NCBI RefSeq assembly: GCF_901000735.1
Contig: NC_081548.1
Location: 8,025,811 to 8,089,810, forward strand
Direction: 5' to 3'
Origin: Corylus avellana
Taxonomy: Eukaryota; Streptophyta; Magnoliopsida; Fagales; Betulaceae
Length of the DNA stretch: 64,000 bases
In this document: positions 33,884-46,047 of the stretch, in pieces
Layout: every line of letters begins with the position of its first letter
How positions within the stretch are numbered: the stretch's first letter is position 1
Translations under genes and position numbers: made by a program
The notes under the pieces: generated by a model
Database searches by the model: none
Seen by the model: the letters and a program-made list of their open reading frames with translations, nothing else
What the model was told of the DNA's origin: nothing

Positions 33884-34944
33884 TATGAACGACCCGGTTT
33901 TGTAAAAAAGAACCTAAGCCCATATCAATAACTTAAAACTCCATAGGCGTTTTAAAACACAAACCCGAGCTTAACCCTTTTAGAACGAACCTACGCTAGG
34001 GTTGCCGGACGTACGCTCTTGTTTTTAATAGAGGACGTACGCTGGGGGATCACCGTACGTACGCCTACAAAAAGTACATGGACGTACGCCTGGGGACCAC
34101 CCGAACATACGCTACTTTTTAGAAAACCACTGGATAATATGTACGTACAATGCACCCTTTGAGCCGTTGAGTAACTAGTACCGGACGTACGCCCCAATAG
34201 TATTAGACGTCCGCTACTTTTCAGAGGAGTTGGTAGCACCCTCAGCTTTTCTGGCCTATAAATACCCAACCCCCTGTCGCCCTTCAAGCATATTTCTCGC
34301 CTCCAGGCCCTCTGAAACCCTTTGAGTGAATATCTTTGTGAGTTTTATGATTTTTGAATAATGGAAGCATTTGTGTGCATTCTTCCCGATTTCTAAGGTA
34401 ACCCCTTGCCCGTTATATGCTTTCACTACTGTTTTATTAAATGTTGTAAGTTTTCAAAAGATGTTATGTTAAACTCTTTACTCTTTTCTTTACAAAATAA
34501 GAAATGTTTTCAAAATAGTTTCGAAAGCTTCTTTGATTCCTTGTATTGCGTGATGTTGAGTTTTCTTACGTTGCATGTGTTTATTCCTTAGCCTAGAAGG
34601 GGATGTAGTAGCTTATAGATTTTGTAGAAGCCTTGAAACTAGGGGTGGGTAGATTAATCGAAAACTGATTAACCGGCCGTCTACCGGTTCGACCTAACCG
34701 ATATTAACCGTAATTATCAAGTTTGTTTATTATTATTATTAGTTGCTCCACATCTTTAAATTCGGGAAATTTACTTGCCCACTTGATGATTTAATAGCTT
34801 TTCTTAGATTTATTTCACCTTCCTATGCATTAACTCTAATAATGCTTAGAGTGGCGATTCTTCATTTAGCCACAAATTGGTTTAACTGGGGTAATTGCCA
34901 GTAACCCTACCAGGTTAGCCAAAGCTAATTTTAGGGGCATTATA
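33884..34944 (+). mobile_element. Gypsy 5' LTR
   Basis: It starts near TGAACGACCCGG and ends GGGGCATTATA. It contains many ACGTACGC motifs and a TATA box in GCCTATAAATACCC near 34254. Its last 220 bases match the end of the LTR at 41743-44439, and a primer binding site follows at 34948. The start is uncertain by a few bases because this copy differs from the canonical TGTAGTGACCC. Confidence 0.75.
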
Positions 34945-34947
34945 GTA

Positions 34948-34959
34948 TGGTATCAGAAC
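34948..34959 (+). other. Primer binding site, initiator-tRNA type
   Basis: TGGTATCAGAAC lies three bases after the LTR end. It differs at one base from TGGTATCAGAGC, the usual match to the 3' end of plant initiator methionine tRNA. Confidence 0.75.
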
Positions 34960-35687
34960 ATACGGTCTTGCTGACCAGAACTACTAATATGAGAATAGGA
35001 TGTAACGCCTTAAGAATGATCTTAAAAGACTGGAGAATAGGACATATTTGGTTTCCTAGTTTGCTCTCCGGTTGATGGTGCGGGCTATAGTAGAAAGCCT
35101 TCTTGATTGCTTAGTTTGGAGTTGAACGGGATCGCTTGTTCCATGTTATAAGCACTTGATCTTGCTTCACACTCAGATGCGCGATGGGTATCGACGCTGG
35201 GCAACTGTTCGGGAATGGCCAGTTGAGTTTAGCCTTATACGCCTGGATACACGCCTCGCCATACTGAGTGCAAGGTTTCCACTCAACCCTTTTCGAAGGC
35301 CGAAGCCCCCATCACGGAAGAAGGTTCAAGAGGAAAGAGCTCAAGCAGATTTCAAGTATGGCCCAACTATAGCAAAATGGAAACGATGCAGCGTATCAAC
35401 TGTACGAGATTTCCCACCTATTACCGGGAAATACAACCCTTACCTTAGCACGAAGAAGAAAGTGGAAATGCATGCAATACTGACTGAGATTGCAGACGAG
35501 TACACTAAGATGAATCTATAAGAGATCCAACTGTTGAAGGCAGGAGCACTGCCCAACGGATCCGATCGACAGAAAGCCGCTTTCCACGCCAACATCGATA
35601 AGGATTATGAGGCACTTGTCAAGGATGAAGAAGACCCGTCAGAAGAATCAGACGGAAAGTGCTAAACCTAGGACTCGAGTAGCTTTT
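34960..35687 (+). pseudogene. Internal region of a gypsy element, unrecognised ORF
   Basis: An open frame at 35156-35521, continuing after a TAA to about 35664, encodes a basic then acidic product with segments such as RRPKPPSRKKVQEERAQADF and KDEEDPSEESDG. I do not recognise it; gag leader or an end-of-element ORF are both possible. The region is only about 740 bases long and lies between two LTRs of one family. Confidence 0.45.
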
Positions 35688-36706
35688 TGTAGTGACCCAA
35701 ATAATTACGTAAGCTTAGGTGACTTAGTTAAAAGATGGGTTAATTTGGGTTTTGGATCACTAGGATCAACTATAGAGCCTTTCTGGAATTTTGGACTTTC
35801 TAACAGGACGTACACTAGGCTTACCGAACGTACGCCTATGTCGTTAGTAGAGGACGTATGCAGGGGGACCTCCGTACGTACGCTGACAATAGTACATGGG
35901 GACCAAACGGAGGTACGCCTAGGGACCACCCGAACATATGCTACTTTTTGAGGAACCTCTGGATAATACCTAGACGTATGATACAACCTTTGGACCGTTG
36001 TGTAAATAGTACCAGACGTACGCCCTAATAATACCGGATGTCCGCTACACTTTTCAAAATTGTTGCTGAGTGTCTCAGCCTTTCTTCACCTATATATACC
36101 CCCACCCCCTTCGCTATTTCACACCCGTTTCACGCCCCCAGGCTCCCAGAAACCGTGTGTGAGTTATTCTTGTGAGTTGTGTGTGTTTTGAGGAGGAGGA
36201 GAAGCGTTTACTTGAAGGCTTAACTTCGAGGAGGTAATATCCTTAAGCCCAACTCGTTCCTTAGTTGTTATGCTGCCCTTTTAGTGCTTTTAGATTAGCT
36301 TAGTTGTTGGTTTACAGCTTTAACTAGGATATGCTTTGATTTTGTTGGCTTTAGTATTTCGTTGTGACCAAACGTGTTTTATGTTGCATTGTGACCTCAT
36401 TTGAAGATAGGAGGTCTTAGAAACCCATTTAGATGGGTTTAGAATCGATTTGGGAGGATAGGTGGATGTTTGGTACAAATGAGGTTCTACCTGAAACTTT
36501 CTGGGCGGACATACGATCTCAATACCGAACGTACGGTTAGGAGCAATTCAGGGAAAACGCCATTTTTACCAAGCCATCCTATAGCTCCAGTTTTCCTGTT
36601 TTTGAGGTCGTTTTAAGTTATACTTAAGACTAATAGAAGGTTTTTCACAGATTTGGAGGACCAGGAACATTTGGAAGTTTACCCGGAACGTTTGGAGGTT
36701 TACTCA
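35688..36706 (+). mobile_element. Gypsy LTR, 3' truncated
   Basis: It starts TGTAGTGACCCAAATAATTA and runs in parallel with the LTR at 41743 until GGAACGTTTGGAGGT, where similarity stops. TATA lies in CCTATATATACCCCC near 36090. About 400 bases of the LTR end are missing, replaced by sequence of another element. Confidence 0.8.
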
Positions 36707-36814
36707 CATAATACTCGGCACTATTTTTCCCATAACTGCACGTCTATTTTGTGTACCGAAAATATGCATATTTACAACTCTCACAATGTATACTGGTTGC
36801 ACATGAACTCATAC

Positions 36815-37592
36815 TCAATAATATAACAATATGTCAATGTTCCAATCATATTATGAATACTTAAAGTTTGCCAACCTAAAGGCATAGGTGTCTACTCCTT
36901 AAGCTATTGATCTCCCTAAGCAACGAATTAGGCTTGTGTGTTTACTCCAATTCTTTTTTCTCTTAAAGGATTTAGCATGAGTGTCTACTAAGTTGTTCTT
37001 TCAGAAAGCATAAATCTGTGAAAATCGACAAACACATGAAACCTAGCTAGGGCATAGGTGTCTACTCCCTGTTTTCCATGTTGCTAAACCCAAGAACCCG
37101 TGAGGAAATTCTTCTGTCACTCTATTAAGCCCATGGTTCAATCATCCAAATAGACTTTAAATAACTAATCTATACCACGTGCATATAATGGCCAATCACA
37201 CACATATGAGGAATTCAACAAAACAAGAATTAATCAAGTTAAGCATCACAATATGATTATCACAAAGGCGCCAATACTGATATATTAAATAAACATAATT
37301 AGGGCTTCAATCTAGCCCTACTAAAGGGTTTAGTTATACATAATTTAAATAAAACTAAAAAGAAAAGAAAAAGAAGAAGCTGAAAACGACTCATTGAAGT
37401 AGCCTCCAATTTCTCTCCCCAAGATTGTCTATTGAAATGTGAGGCTTAAAGGTCTATTTATAGGCTTAAGAATACTATAGAAATCCTAAAATTCGTAGGA
37501 AAGTCGGAGGTCTAAGTTCTATTACAATTGGGATTTGAAAAATCTAGTTTTGGAAGGAAAAAGAGTATTTCCGCAAGCTGTCAGGTGAGCTA
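36815..37592 (-). repeat. Partial LTR of a Tat/Athila-like element
   Basis: It is colinear with 39060-39825 (shared TTCCAATCATATTATGAATA, GGTGTCTACTCC and TATTTATAGGCTTAAGA-like blocks). It lacks both the outer start and the end found in the LTR at 38867-40643, so it is a deleted copy on the far side of the gag fragment. Confidence 0.75.
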
Positions 37593-37643
37593 CGGAGATG
37601 ACTCATTTTCATGATAATAATGGGACAAATTGATGAGAGATGA

Positions 37644-38533
37644 CTATTGATCTACAATTGAAAACATGAGACAAGTCTTAGTGGTGTGGTCAATACGGGA
37701 ACATATGGCACATACCTCGACTTGTGTAACTTGTTGAACAGGACCACTACTATGATTAGTTATAGCTTTCACGAGCTTGTCCAGCTTTTTCTTCATGGCA
37801 GTCATTTGAGCCTGAATTCCACCATTTGTGCTCTCTTCATGTATGCCTTTTCCTTTGAGTCCTTGTCTCCCTTTAGATGGGAATTGTTGGGAGCTCTCAA
37901 TGATGGTCTCAAAGAGTTCTATGGCTTCCTCGCTGCTTTTCTCCATCAACATGCCACCACAAGCTAAATCTACAACACTCTTGTTTGGATCATTTAAACC
38001 CTCATAGAACGCTAGTACCTGATTATCTTGAGATAAATTGTGATGAGGGCATCTGAGAAGTAGTTCATTACAGTGAAACCAAGCCTCGAAGAAAAGGTCT
38101 CCGTCTATTTGTTGGAAAGTTAGAATTTCCCTTCTCAATTGCCTTGTCTTTTGCGCTGGGAAAAACTTCTTTAAGAACTTTGTGGCTATCTTATTCCAAG
38201 TATGACTAGAACCTGCGGCCAAAGAATTGTACCATATCTTAGCATTATCTTTTAAAGAAAAAGGAAAGGAAAGAGGATTAACCTGATTTCTTTTGGAGTT
38301 AAACCCTGAGCATTCTGAATCCTACAGAGATCAAAGAATTATCGAATATGCCAATATGGGTTTTCTGTAGGTGTGCCTTTATAGTGTGGACCCATATTGA
38401 GCAGCTGCAGAGATAAATTGTAACAGCTCTGCACATTGGGCTGGAAATTAATGCATGATGGTTGGTTGAGGATCTGGGGACTGAATGAACTTTTCATAGG
38501 TCTTCGCACCAGAGGTGTATTGTCTCTCAACAT
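37644..38533 (-). pseudogene. Gypsy gag fragment with zinc knuckle, minus strand
   Basis: Two open pieces (38533-38339 and 38222-37644) form a plant Ty3/gypsy gag: TPTENPYWHIR, then WNKIATKFLKKFFPAQKT, EAWFHCNELLLRCPHH, and a CX2CX4HX4C zinc knuckle near the end (CAICSRIDHTTKTC). Gag packages the retrotransposon RNA. The pieces are separated by a stop and a shift. No protease, RT or integrase follows before the partial LTR, so the pol region has been deleted. The type is close to Tat/Athila. Confidence 0.82.
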
Positions 38534-38866
38534 GATTAAAACAAAAAGAAAGTCAAATAACAGAAGAAAAATAAAAACAAAAATAAAAGAAACAAATCAG
38601 ATCTGTAATTAACACAGTTTCAGTTCTGCTGTCCGAATGTACGATCGATCGCACCATGAAGTGCACTCGATCGCACTGGTGCGCTCGATCTCCCTGGAAT
38701 GGGCGCTCGAGCGCACCTCCAGAGAACATAACCGAAACTGTAAAAAAAAAATAAAACTAGAGATTAAAACAAAAATAAAATTAACTAAGGAAAATAGTTA
38801 TAAAAACAAAATTAAACAACCAAAAACTTGTTGTGCCAAATACTACCTAAATTAATAGATAATAAT

Positions 38867-40643
38867 TGGTACGTTTTAACTCGCAAGTGCACAAGATCAA
38901 AACAGTAGTATAGGATGCAAATACGAGATCGTTCCCACGAGGATTGTTGATTTGGCTTAGAATTTATTAAAAATATCAACTTTGTCACGAAATTGATATT
39001 ATGAAAAAGGAATAAAACTAAATGACATGGTAGGGCTTTGATATCCACTAGTAATCATGCTTAATAATATAACAATATGCCAATGTTCCAATCATATTAT
39101 GAATACTTAAAGTTTATCAACCTAAGCGTATGGATGTCTACTCCTTAAGCTATTGATCTCCCTAAGCAACGAATTAGGCATGGGTGTCTTCTCTAATTCT
39201 TTTCTCTCTTAAACGATTTAACATTAGTGTCTACTAAGTTGTCATTTAAGAAAGCATAAATATGTGAAAATCGACAAATACATGGAACCTAGGGCATGGG
39301 TGTCTACTCCCGGTTTTTCACGTTGATTATCCCAAGAACCCATGAGGAGATTCTTCTGTCACTCTATTAAGCCCAGGATTTGGTCATCCAAATTGCCTTA
39401 AATAACTAATCCATACCACATGCATATAATGGCGAATCACACACATATGAGGAATTCAATAAAACACGAATTAATCAAGGTAAGCATTACAATATTATTA
39501 TCATAAAGGCGCCAATATTAATATATTAAAGAAACATAATGAGGGCTTCAATATAGCCCTACTAAAGGGTTTAGTTACACATAATTTAAATAAAACTAAA
39601 AGGAAAAGGAAAGGAAGAAACAGAAAATGACTCCTTGAAGTAGCATCCAATTCCTTTCCCCAAGATTGTCTATCGAATTATGAGGCTTAGAGGTCTATTT
39701 ATACGCTTAAAAATATTCTAGAAACCCTAAAATTAGTAGGAAAGTTGGCAGTCAAAGTCCTATTACAAGTGGGATTTGAAAATTTTAGTTTAGGATGGAA
39801 AAGGAGTATTTCCACAAGCTGTCAAGTGAGCTGACACAAGTGCGCTCGATCGTAACCCGTGTGCGCTCGATTGTTCACCTACGATCGATCGAGTGTCTTC
39901 TGTGCTTGATCACAGATGCGATCGAGTCTTCTTCTTGTGCGCTCGAGCGCAGCTTTGCACTCGCTTCTTGGCTTGGGCGCTCGAACGCAGGTCTAGTGCG
40001 ATCGATTGCACTGTCAGAACCTCTAGCCTTTCCCAATTTTGTCTTTTATGCTCAAACTTTTCAGAATTGCTTCATTTTCTTTCAAAAACCTATAAAACAA
40101 ACAAAATACAAAAAGGAAATAAAATTTCATAAGCTAACAAAACTAAGGAATTAACAAATATAAATTATAGAAAATTATAGTTTACCCCCCTAAAGTTGAC
40201 AACGTTTTTCAATTCGAACATCAAAGTTTTAATTTTTGCAATCCACCCCCACAAAGTTTCAATTTTTTTTCAATTCGACCAATATTATTCTAAAATTCCC
40301 ATATTGCCCTTGATTTTTATTATTGTTTTTATTTTTTATTAAAAAAAAAAAATTGGAGTTGCAAAAATAGCCAGATGGCCAAAGAGCCACCCCGAATTTT
40401 ATTTTTAATTTTTTATAAAAAACTAAAAAAAAATAATAAAAAAAAAAATTAGGGGCAATATGGGAAGGTTTGGATACAATTAGTCAAATTGCAAAAATTT
40501 GAAACTTTGGGGGGGTGGATTGCAAAAATTGAAATTTTGGTCTTCGAATTGAAAAACGCTATCAACTTTGGGGGGGGGGGGGTAAACTATAATTTTCCCT
40601 ATAAATTAAGGAGCGAAAAATACATATATTTTAGCACTTATCA
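38867..40643 (-). mobile_element. Tat/Athila-like LTR, minus orientation
   Basis: On the minus strand it begins TGATAAGTGCTAAAATATA (40643) and ends GTTAAAACGTACCA (38867). A primer-binding-like TTTGGCACAACAAG follows on the same strand. A 432-bp MITE and its 9-bp duplication are inserted, leaving about 1336 bases of LTR, close to the related solo LTR at 42094. It carries many GCGCTCGA/GATCGA motifs at 39838-40012. It interrupts the gypsy integrase region just before 40650. Confidence 0.72.
40168..40599. mobile_element. MULE-type MITE, family A variant, copy 3
   Basis: This is a 432-bp foldback. Its ends read GAAAATTATAGTTTACCCC, inverted on the right with a long G-run. It is flanked by a perfect 9-bp TATAAATTA at 40159-40167 and 40600-40608. 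It is inserted in the LTR at 38867-40643. Confidence 0.88.
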
Positions 40644-40649
40644 GGTATT

Positions 40650-41308
40650 TAGGTCCATTATCTACCTCTCATTGACTTCGCCTACAACAATAACTATGAG
40701 GCGACAATTGGAATGCCGCCTTGTGAGGCACTTTATAGATGTAAGTGTCAGTCGCTCTTTTCTTCAGACAAAATCGGAGAAAGGCAGACATTGGGGCCGG
40801 AGTTGATCCAAGACACTCGTGACAAGGTGCTCATCAGAGTCGGCAAAAGAGTTAAGCCGATAATCGGAAGCGACCATTGGAATTTGAAGTAGAGGATCGT
40901 GTATTCCTCAAAGTATCACCCATGAAGGGAGTCATGCGATTTGGGAGGAAGGGGAAGCTCAGCCCTCGATTTATTGGACCATTCGAGATCACCCAGAGAG
41001 TGGGGAGATTGGCATACTGAATTGTCTTACCCCAAGACTTGGTCGGTACACATGATATTTTTCATGTCTCGATGCTGAGGAGGTATATCGCTAACCCCGA
41101 CGTGGTGGTGGAGTATGAACCATTAGGGGTCCAGGAGGGATTAACCTATGTCAAGTAGCCAGTAAAAATCGTGGACAGAAATGAGCAAGTCTTGCGTACC
41201 AAAACGACTCTTATCATGAAGGTGTTGTGGCGTAACCATGATATCAAGGAAGCATCATGATAGGCGGAGTACGACATGCGGAGCCGCTATCCGCATTTGT
41301 TTGAGTGA
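40650..41308 (+). pseudogene. Ty3/gypsy integrase C-terminal fragment
   Basis: Conceptual translation gives the end of a gypsy pol: FAYNNNYEATIGM, then FLKVSPMKGVMRFGRKGKLS, RFIGPFEI, HDIFHVSMLRRYI, and a closing RSRYPHLFE. This wording is that of the Del/Tekay group. At least three stops (after RLAY, after YVK, and in the EAS segment) and a shift near 40880 inactivate it. It belongs to the element whose 3' LTR starts at 41743. Confidence 0.85.
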
Positions 41309-41414
41309 TTGTATATGACTCTTTTATTCAAGATTATCCTTGGATAGTATATCTATTTCCGTTTTGGAAAATGGAATAGTCAACTAAAAAATAGTTGCTT
41401 TTCTCTACAGGATT

Positions 41415-41660
41415 ATGGCACCTATACCAGTCGACCCGAATTATATGTGGAACTACTCTTTCTGTGAGCTGAATGATTTAGGAGTCGAGATTGATGACAA
41501 TTGGTATAGCGTTGGTAACATCGAGTACGATGCGTTAGATGACTTACGAGGCAATTTTCCATAGATGTTTGAGGACGAAGAAGTGTCGGAAGGTGAATGG
41601 GAAGAGATAGCCTTGGAACCTACCAAGCATGATATCATCGATGCTACGGACGAAAGGTAA
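41415..41660 (+). pseudogene. Short ORF between pol and 3' LTR
   Basis: An 81-codon acidic frame starting MAPIPVDPNYMWNYSF has one internal TAG near 41563. The segments ELNDLGVEIDDNWYSVGN and EEVSEGEWEE show no recognised domain. A CTACAG just before the ATG could be a splice acceptor, so it may be expressed from a spliced RNA. Its function is unknown. Confidence 0.45.
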
Positions 41661-41742
41661 CATTCTACCTCTTGTTAAGTGTTGTTCTTTTGGTATTTGA
41701 TCTAGAAATTTTGAGAACGAAATTTTTATGAAGAGTGGAGAC

Positions 41743-44439
41743 TATAGTGACACAAATAATTAACTAAGTTTAGGTGACTTAGTTAAAAGAAGGGTTAATT
41801 TAGGTTTTGGATCATTAGGATCAACTATAGAGCCTTTTTGGAATTTTATACTTTCTGGCAGGATGTACGCTTAGGTTACCAGATGTACGCCTCTGTCGTT
41901 AATAGAGGACGTACGCAGGGGAACCACCATACGTACGCTGACAACAGTACATGGGGACCAAACAAAAGTACGCCTGGGGACCACTCGGATGTACGCTACT
42001 TTTTGAGGAACCTCTGGATAATACCTAAACATATGATATAGCCTTTGGATCACTGTATAAATAGTACCAGACTTACACCCCAATAATACCGGATGATAAG
42101 TGCCAAATATTGTATATTTGGACCCCTTTATTTACATTAGTTAATCATTTAGCTGTGTCGTTATTTAATGTTTTGTATTAGTTTTGTGTTTTTAGTGCTT
42201 TATAGGTTGTTAAAGAAAAACTGCGGCTTTAAAGGGAAAAATGCAAAGTTTGGAAGAAATCACACTTTGAGAAAACCTAAATGATGTGGTTAAGTTTAAC
42301 CCAATCAAGGAGAGGATTAAATCGAGATTTCTCCGATAAGAGTGAAGGAGAGGATTCTGCACACGTCTCAGTATTTTGATCATAAATTTTCGGTCAAATA
42401 TTGGATTGAGATTATTCTAGCTGCATTGGAAAGCTAACTCAAAATACTATAATGCGTTGCCAAATAGGATTTTCCTAATTCGAACGGTTACTATGACAAA
42501 ATCACCCCGCAATAAAAGGACACAAATCTAGACAAATCTTATTCCGATTTTAGACTTCTATTTGGACTGGGAGACAAACCTCTGAATTATCTAGGTTTAC
42601 TAGGGCTTTTAGGACTTTCCTAAGCCTATAAATAGACCCCTTTGCATTCAAGAAAATGGAAAATTCCAGAGAGCAAAATTCTACAGTTTTTCTCTTTAGT
42701 TTAGTTTAGGTTTAAATTTTAGTTTTATTTATGTGGAATTAAATCCCAACTAAGGTTGAGGATGAAGCCTCACCAATGAAAAACAACGTTACTTTTACGT
42801 AAGTTTTTATTATTTCGATTTTATTGAGCTTAATTTCAATCGTTTCACTTCTATTCAATGTGTGGAATAATTATTGGATATCTTGTTATGATTCAAGGAT
42901 ACACTTGATGATTTAAGATAATTTCACATAATTGATTGTTTGGTTTTATTTGCTTAAAAATTGGATATCCCTTGTGATTTGTTCTTCAGATACATTTGGT
43001 GTTTCAATTAAATTTGGATTCCTTTTGTGATTTGTGCAATAAATGGATACATGAGATGGTTTTAATTAATTTTTTGAAGCATAGTAAAACATACATAAGA
43101 TTTAATTTGTGAGAGCTTCAGATTAATATTGATGAACATAAAGTATGTATTTATGATTTGGTGAGTGTGAATTCTCAAACCTTAGTACCTTTATCTTTTG
43201 TTTTACATTATTTAGTTTATGTTGTCTTTTAGTTTTAAAAACCCAAAATCAAAAACCTTTTGGAACTAGGTTAGGATTTACTTAGTTTAGATTTAAATTT
43301 GTTATTCGAAAACACAATTCCCTATGGGTTCGACCTCGCACTTGTAAAAGATTATATTGCAAAAGATTCGTGTACTTACGAGTATATTAAAATTTGTACA
43401 ACACTGGACGTCCTCTACTTTTCAGAATAGTTGGTGAGCGTCTCAGCTTTTCTTCTCCTATATATACCCCCAGCCCCTTCGCTATTTCACACCCATTTCA
43501 CGCCCCCAGGCTCCCAGAAACCCTGTGTGAGTGATTCTTGTGAGTTGTGTGTGTTTTGAGGAGGAGGAGAAGCATTTTCTTGAAGGCTTTACTTCGAGGA
43601 GGTAATATCCTTAAGCCTAAATTGTTCCTTAGATGTTATGCTGCCATTTTAATGCTTTTAGATTAGCTTAGTTGTTGGTTTAAAGCTTCAACTACGATAT
43701 GCTTTGATTTTGTTGGGTTTAGTATTTCGTTGTGACCAAACGTGTTTTATATTGCATGGTGACTTCATTTGGAGATAGGAGGTCTTAGAAACCCATTTAG
43801 ACGGGTTTAGAATCGATTTGGGAGCATAGGTGGACATTTGGAACAAATGAGGTTTTACCTGAAACTTTATGGGCGGACGTAAGGTCTCCATACCGGACGT
43901 ACGGTCAGGAGCAATTCAGGGAAAACGCCATTTTTACCAAGCCGTCCAATAGCTCCGGTTTTCATGTTTTTGGGGTTGTTTTATGTTAGATTTAGGACTA
44001 ATAGAACGTTTTTCATAGATTTGGAGGACCCGGAACGTTTGGAGGTGAATGTCTATTATGCTTAACCGGACTTATATCATGTCTAATTGTGAGGTCTACT
44101 TATTAAGTCGTTAGACTTACGCTATTGTTACCCTTTTAGGAAGTTTGCCACTAGAACCCAGATGTGGCATGGTTGCCACTTTGAACCTTGCTTTAGGATC
44201 TTCATGTTACTATCAGGTTTGTTTATCATTATTATTAGTTGCTCTACGTCTTTAAATTCAGGGAATTTACTTGTGCATTTGATGATTTAATAGCTTTCTC
44301 AAATTTATTTAACTTTCATATGCATTAACTCTGATAATGCTTAAAATGGCGGTTCCTTATTTAGCCACAAGTTGGTTTAACTGGGGTAATTGCCAGTAAT
44401 CTTGCCAGGTTAGCCAAGCCTAATTTTGGGGGCGTTACA
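41743..44439 (+). mobile_element. Gypsy 3' LTR, split by a solo LTR
   Basis: It begins at TATAGTGACACAAATAATTA after a purine-rich AAGAGTGGAGAC tract and ends GGGGGCGTTACA. Removing the insert at 42094-43403 and its duplication leaves about 1.38 kb colinear with the LTRs at 33884 and 35688. It has a conserved TATA in CCTATATATACCCCC near 43458. Confidence 0.82.
42094..43403 (+). mobile_element. Solo LTR inside the gypsy 3' LTR
   Basis: This 1310-bp unit starts TGATAAGTGCCAAATATTG and ends AATTTGTACAACA. Flanks CCGGA (42089-42093) and CTGGA (43404-43408) are a 5-bp duplication with one mismatch. The interrupted sequence is continuous in the sister LTR at 36040. The start matches the Tat/Athila-like LTR at 40643 on the other strand. 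Confidence 0.87.
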
Positions 44440-44958
44440 GTTTGTGTTGGGTTTTTTTGGTTGATTGAATTTCATAAAATGTGAGTTTATGGATTTATAT
44501 AGTGAATGTGTGTTTATGAATTATGGTTATTATCTTTGATTGTGAACTTTTTTATGTGGTTTATTTGTATGTTGTGTACAAGACTAGAAGTGAAGTAATG
44601 ATTTACAAGAATTGTTGTAATTTTATTTGTATTATATGTTATGTAGATTCGTAGAAGGTGACCAACAAGGATTTTAGAAATTTTATTTGTATGTTGTGTT
44701 TAAACTAATGTAAATTTGTGATCTAATATTTTAGATTTTTTTATTATTATTAATTACTTTTGGGCTCCTTCAATATGGGTATATAGCAAATAGGCCCAAA
44801 AAAGCCCAAAAAAGCGGTTGGCAAATGTTGAATGCGGTTAACTGCTTAGCTGATAGTGGAGGCAGTTACTAAATATTACTAACCACCTAGGCAGTTGCGG
44901 TTAGCGGTTTTAGCTACTAATCGCTAACTGCAACCGCCTTTTCACCCCTAATCATGCC

Positions 44959-46047
44959 TGGATCATCTCAAGGATGCACGTGTCATTCCACCTAGTAGAT
45001 TGGGTAGTCCGAATCTCGAGGACGATGAGCAGTAGCAGAGGAACAAAATGACAACCATGACCGATGGACGTCATTTTGATTTTTCTCCTCTTCTCTTCCC
45101 ATTTCCTCTCCTCTCTTATTTTTCCATAGCTCGTTGTAGTTTCATGCTAAAACGGCCTTTACGACCTAAGAGTACTTCTAGTTATTAGACAAGGGTCAAA
45201 TTATTCACTTTGGCACCGAAGCTATCCCTGTTGGCCCGCTCTGGCAAGTTCTTACACCTCTTTTCCTAGCTTTGCAGCTGTCTCGTGGCCGAAAACTGAC
45301 CAAACATAATCAATTTGATGAACATTGTTATTAGGATAAATACACATTTAAAATATACAAACAAATGCGGATAGATGTGGCTTGTAAATATGGTTTATCA
45401 TTCTACACTTAAATTCAAACGTACATCGTCTTTAGGAATCTTTGAATTTGCGGTTGAGTTGAGTTATCTTGTCCTTCAACATGAAGTTAGGAGAACGACA
45501 ATATTAATTTTCATGGTATACAAATCAAAATGGAGGCCCTACCTATGCTCATGACTTATCTATCAAACATTGGAGCCACTATTTTTCGTGGACGATGTTT
45601 CCTGATTTTTCAGCCTTGTAATGAGCACATGGCTACGTAATAGCTATCTAAGAGACGAAAATCTTGAAAATTTATGAACCTTTGAGTGAGTGGTCCCTTT
45701 GATCATTTATTTCTGTCTCAACTTGATTTGAAAAGCAAGAAAAAATAAATAAAAATAAAAACCAATGAAATTAGGATAATGATAATATTAATTTTGATGA
45801 TATATACATGTATACATATCACAATGAAGGCCCTACCTTTACCTATATGTGCAAGAGGACTGATCTATCAAACATTAGAGCCACTATTTTTCATGGCATG
45901 CTTTGTGTGGCCTTAGTTTTCTTTTTGGGCTTATCTTAATTATTAAAAAAGAGCAAATCCCATCTCCAAAATTAACCCCTGAACAGTAAAAAATAATTCA
46001 TTTGGTTTGATTTAAGTTTTTGGATGAAAGAAACGATTTAGTAAATA
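44959..46047. other. Intergenic with an imperfect direct repeat
   Basis: No gene is seen. About 45500-45600 and 45785-45895 share GGCCCTACCT and TCTATCAAACATT(G/A)GAGCC blocks in the same order, an old local duplication. Confidence 0.5.

Larger units (their letters stand above)
32291..44950. mobile_element. hAT-type element split by nested insertions
   Basis: The left end reads TAGGGGTGAAAATGCGATTT and the right end, inverted, reads TAGGGGTGAAAAGGCGGTTG. Both continue into CGGTTAGCGGTTAG-type subterminal repeats. Flanking 8-mers are ACCATGCC (32283-32290) and ATCATGCC (44951-44958), an 8-bp duplication with one mismatch, which is the hAT signature. Without the gypsy block at 33884-44439 and the MITE at 33060, only about 1.8 kb remains. 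No transposase is seen, so it is non-autonomous. Confidence 0.75.
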
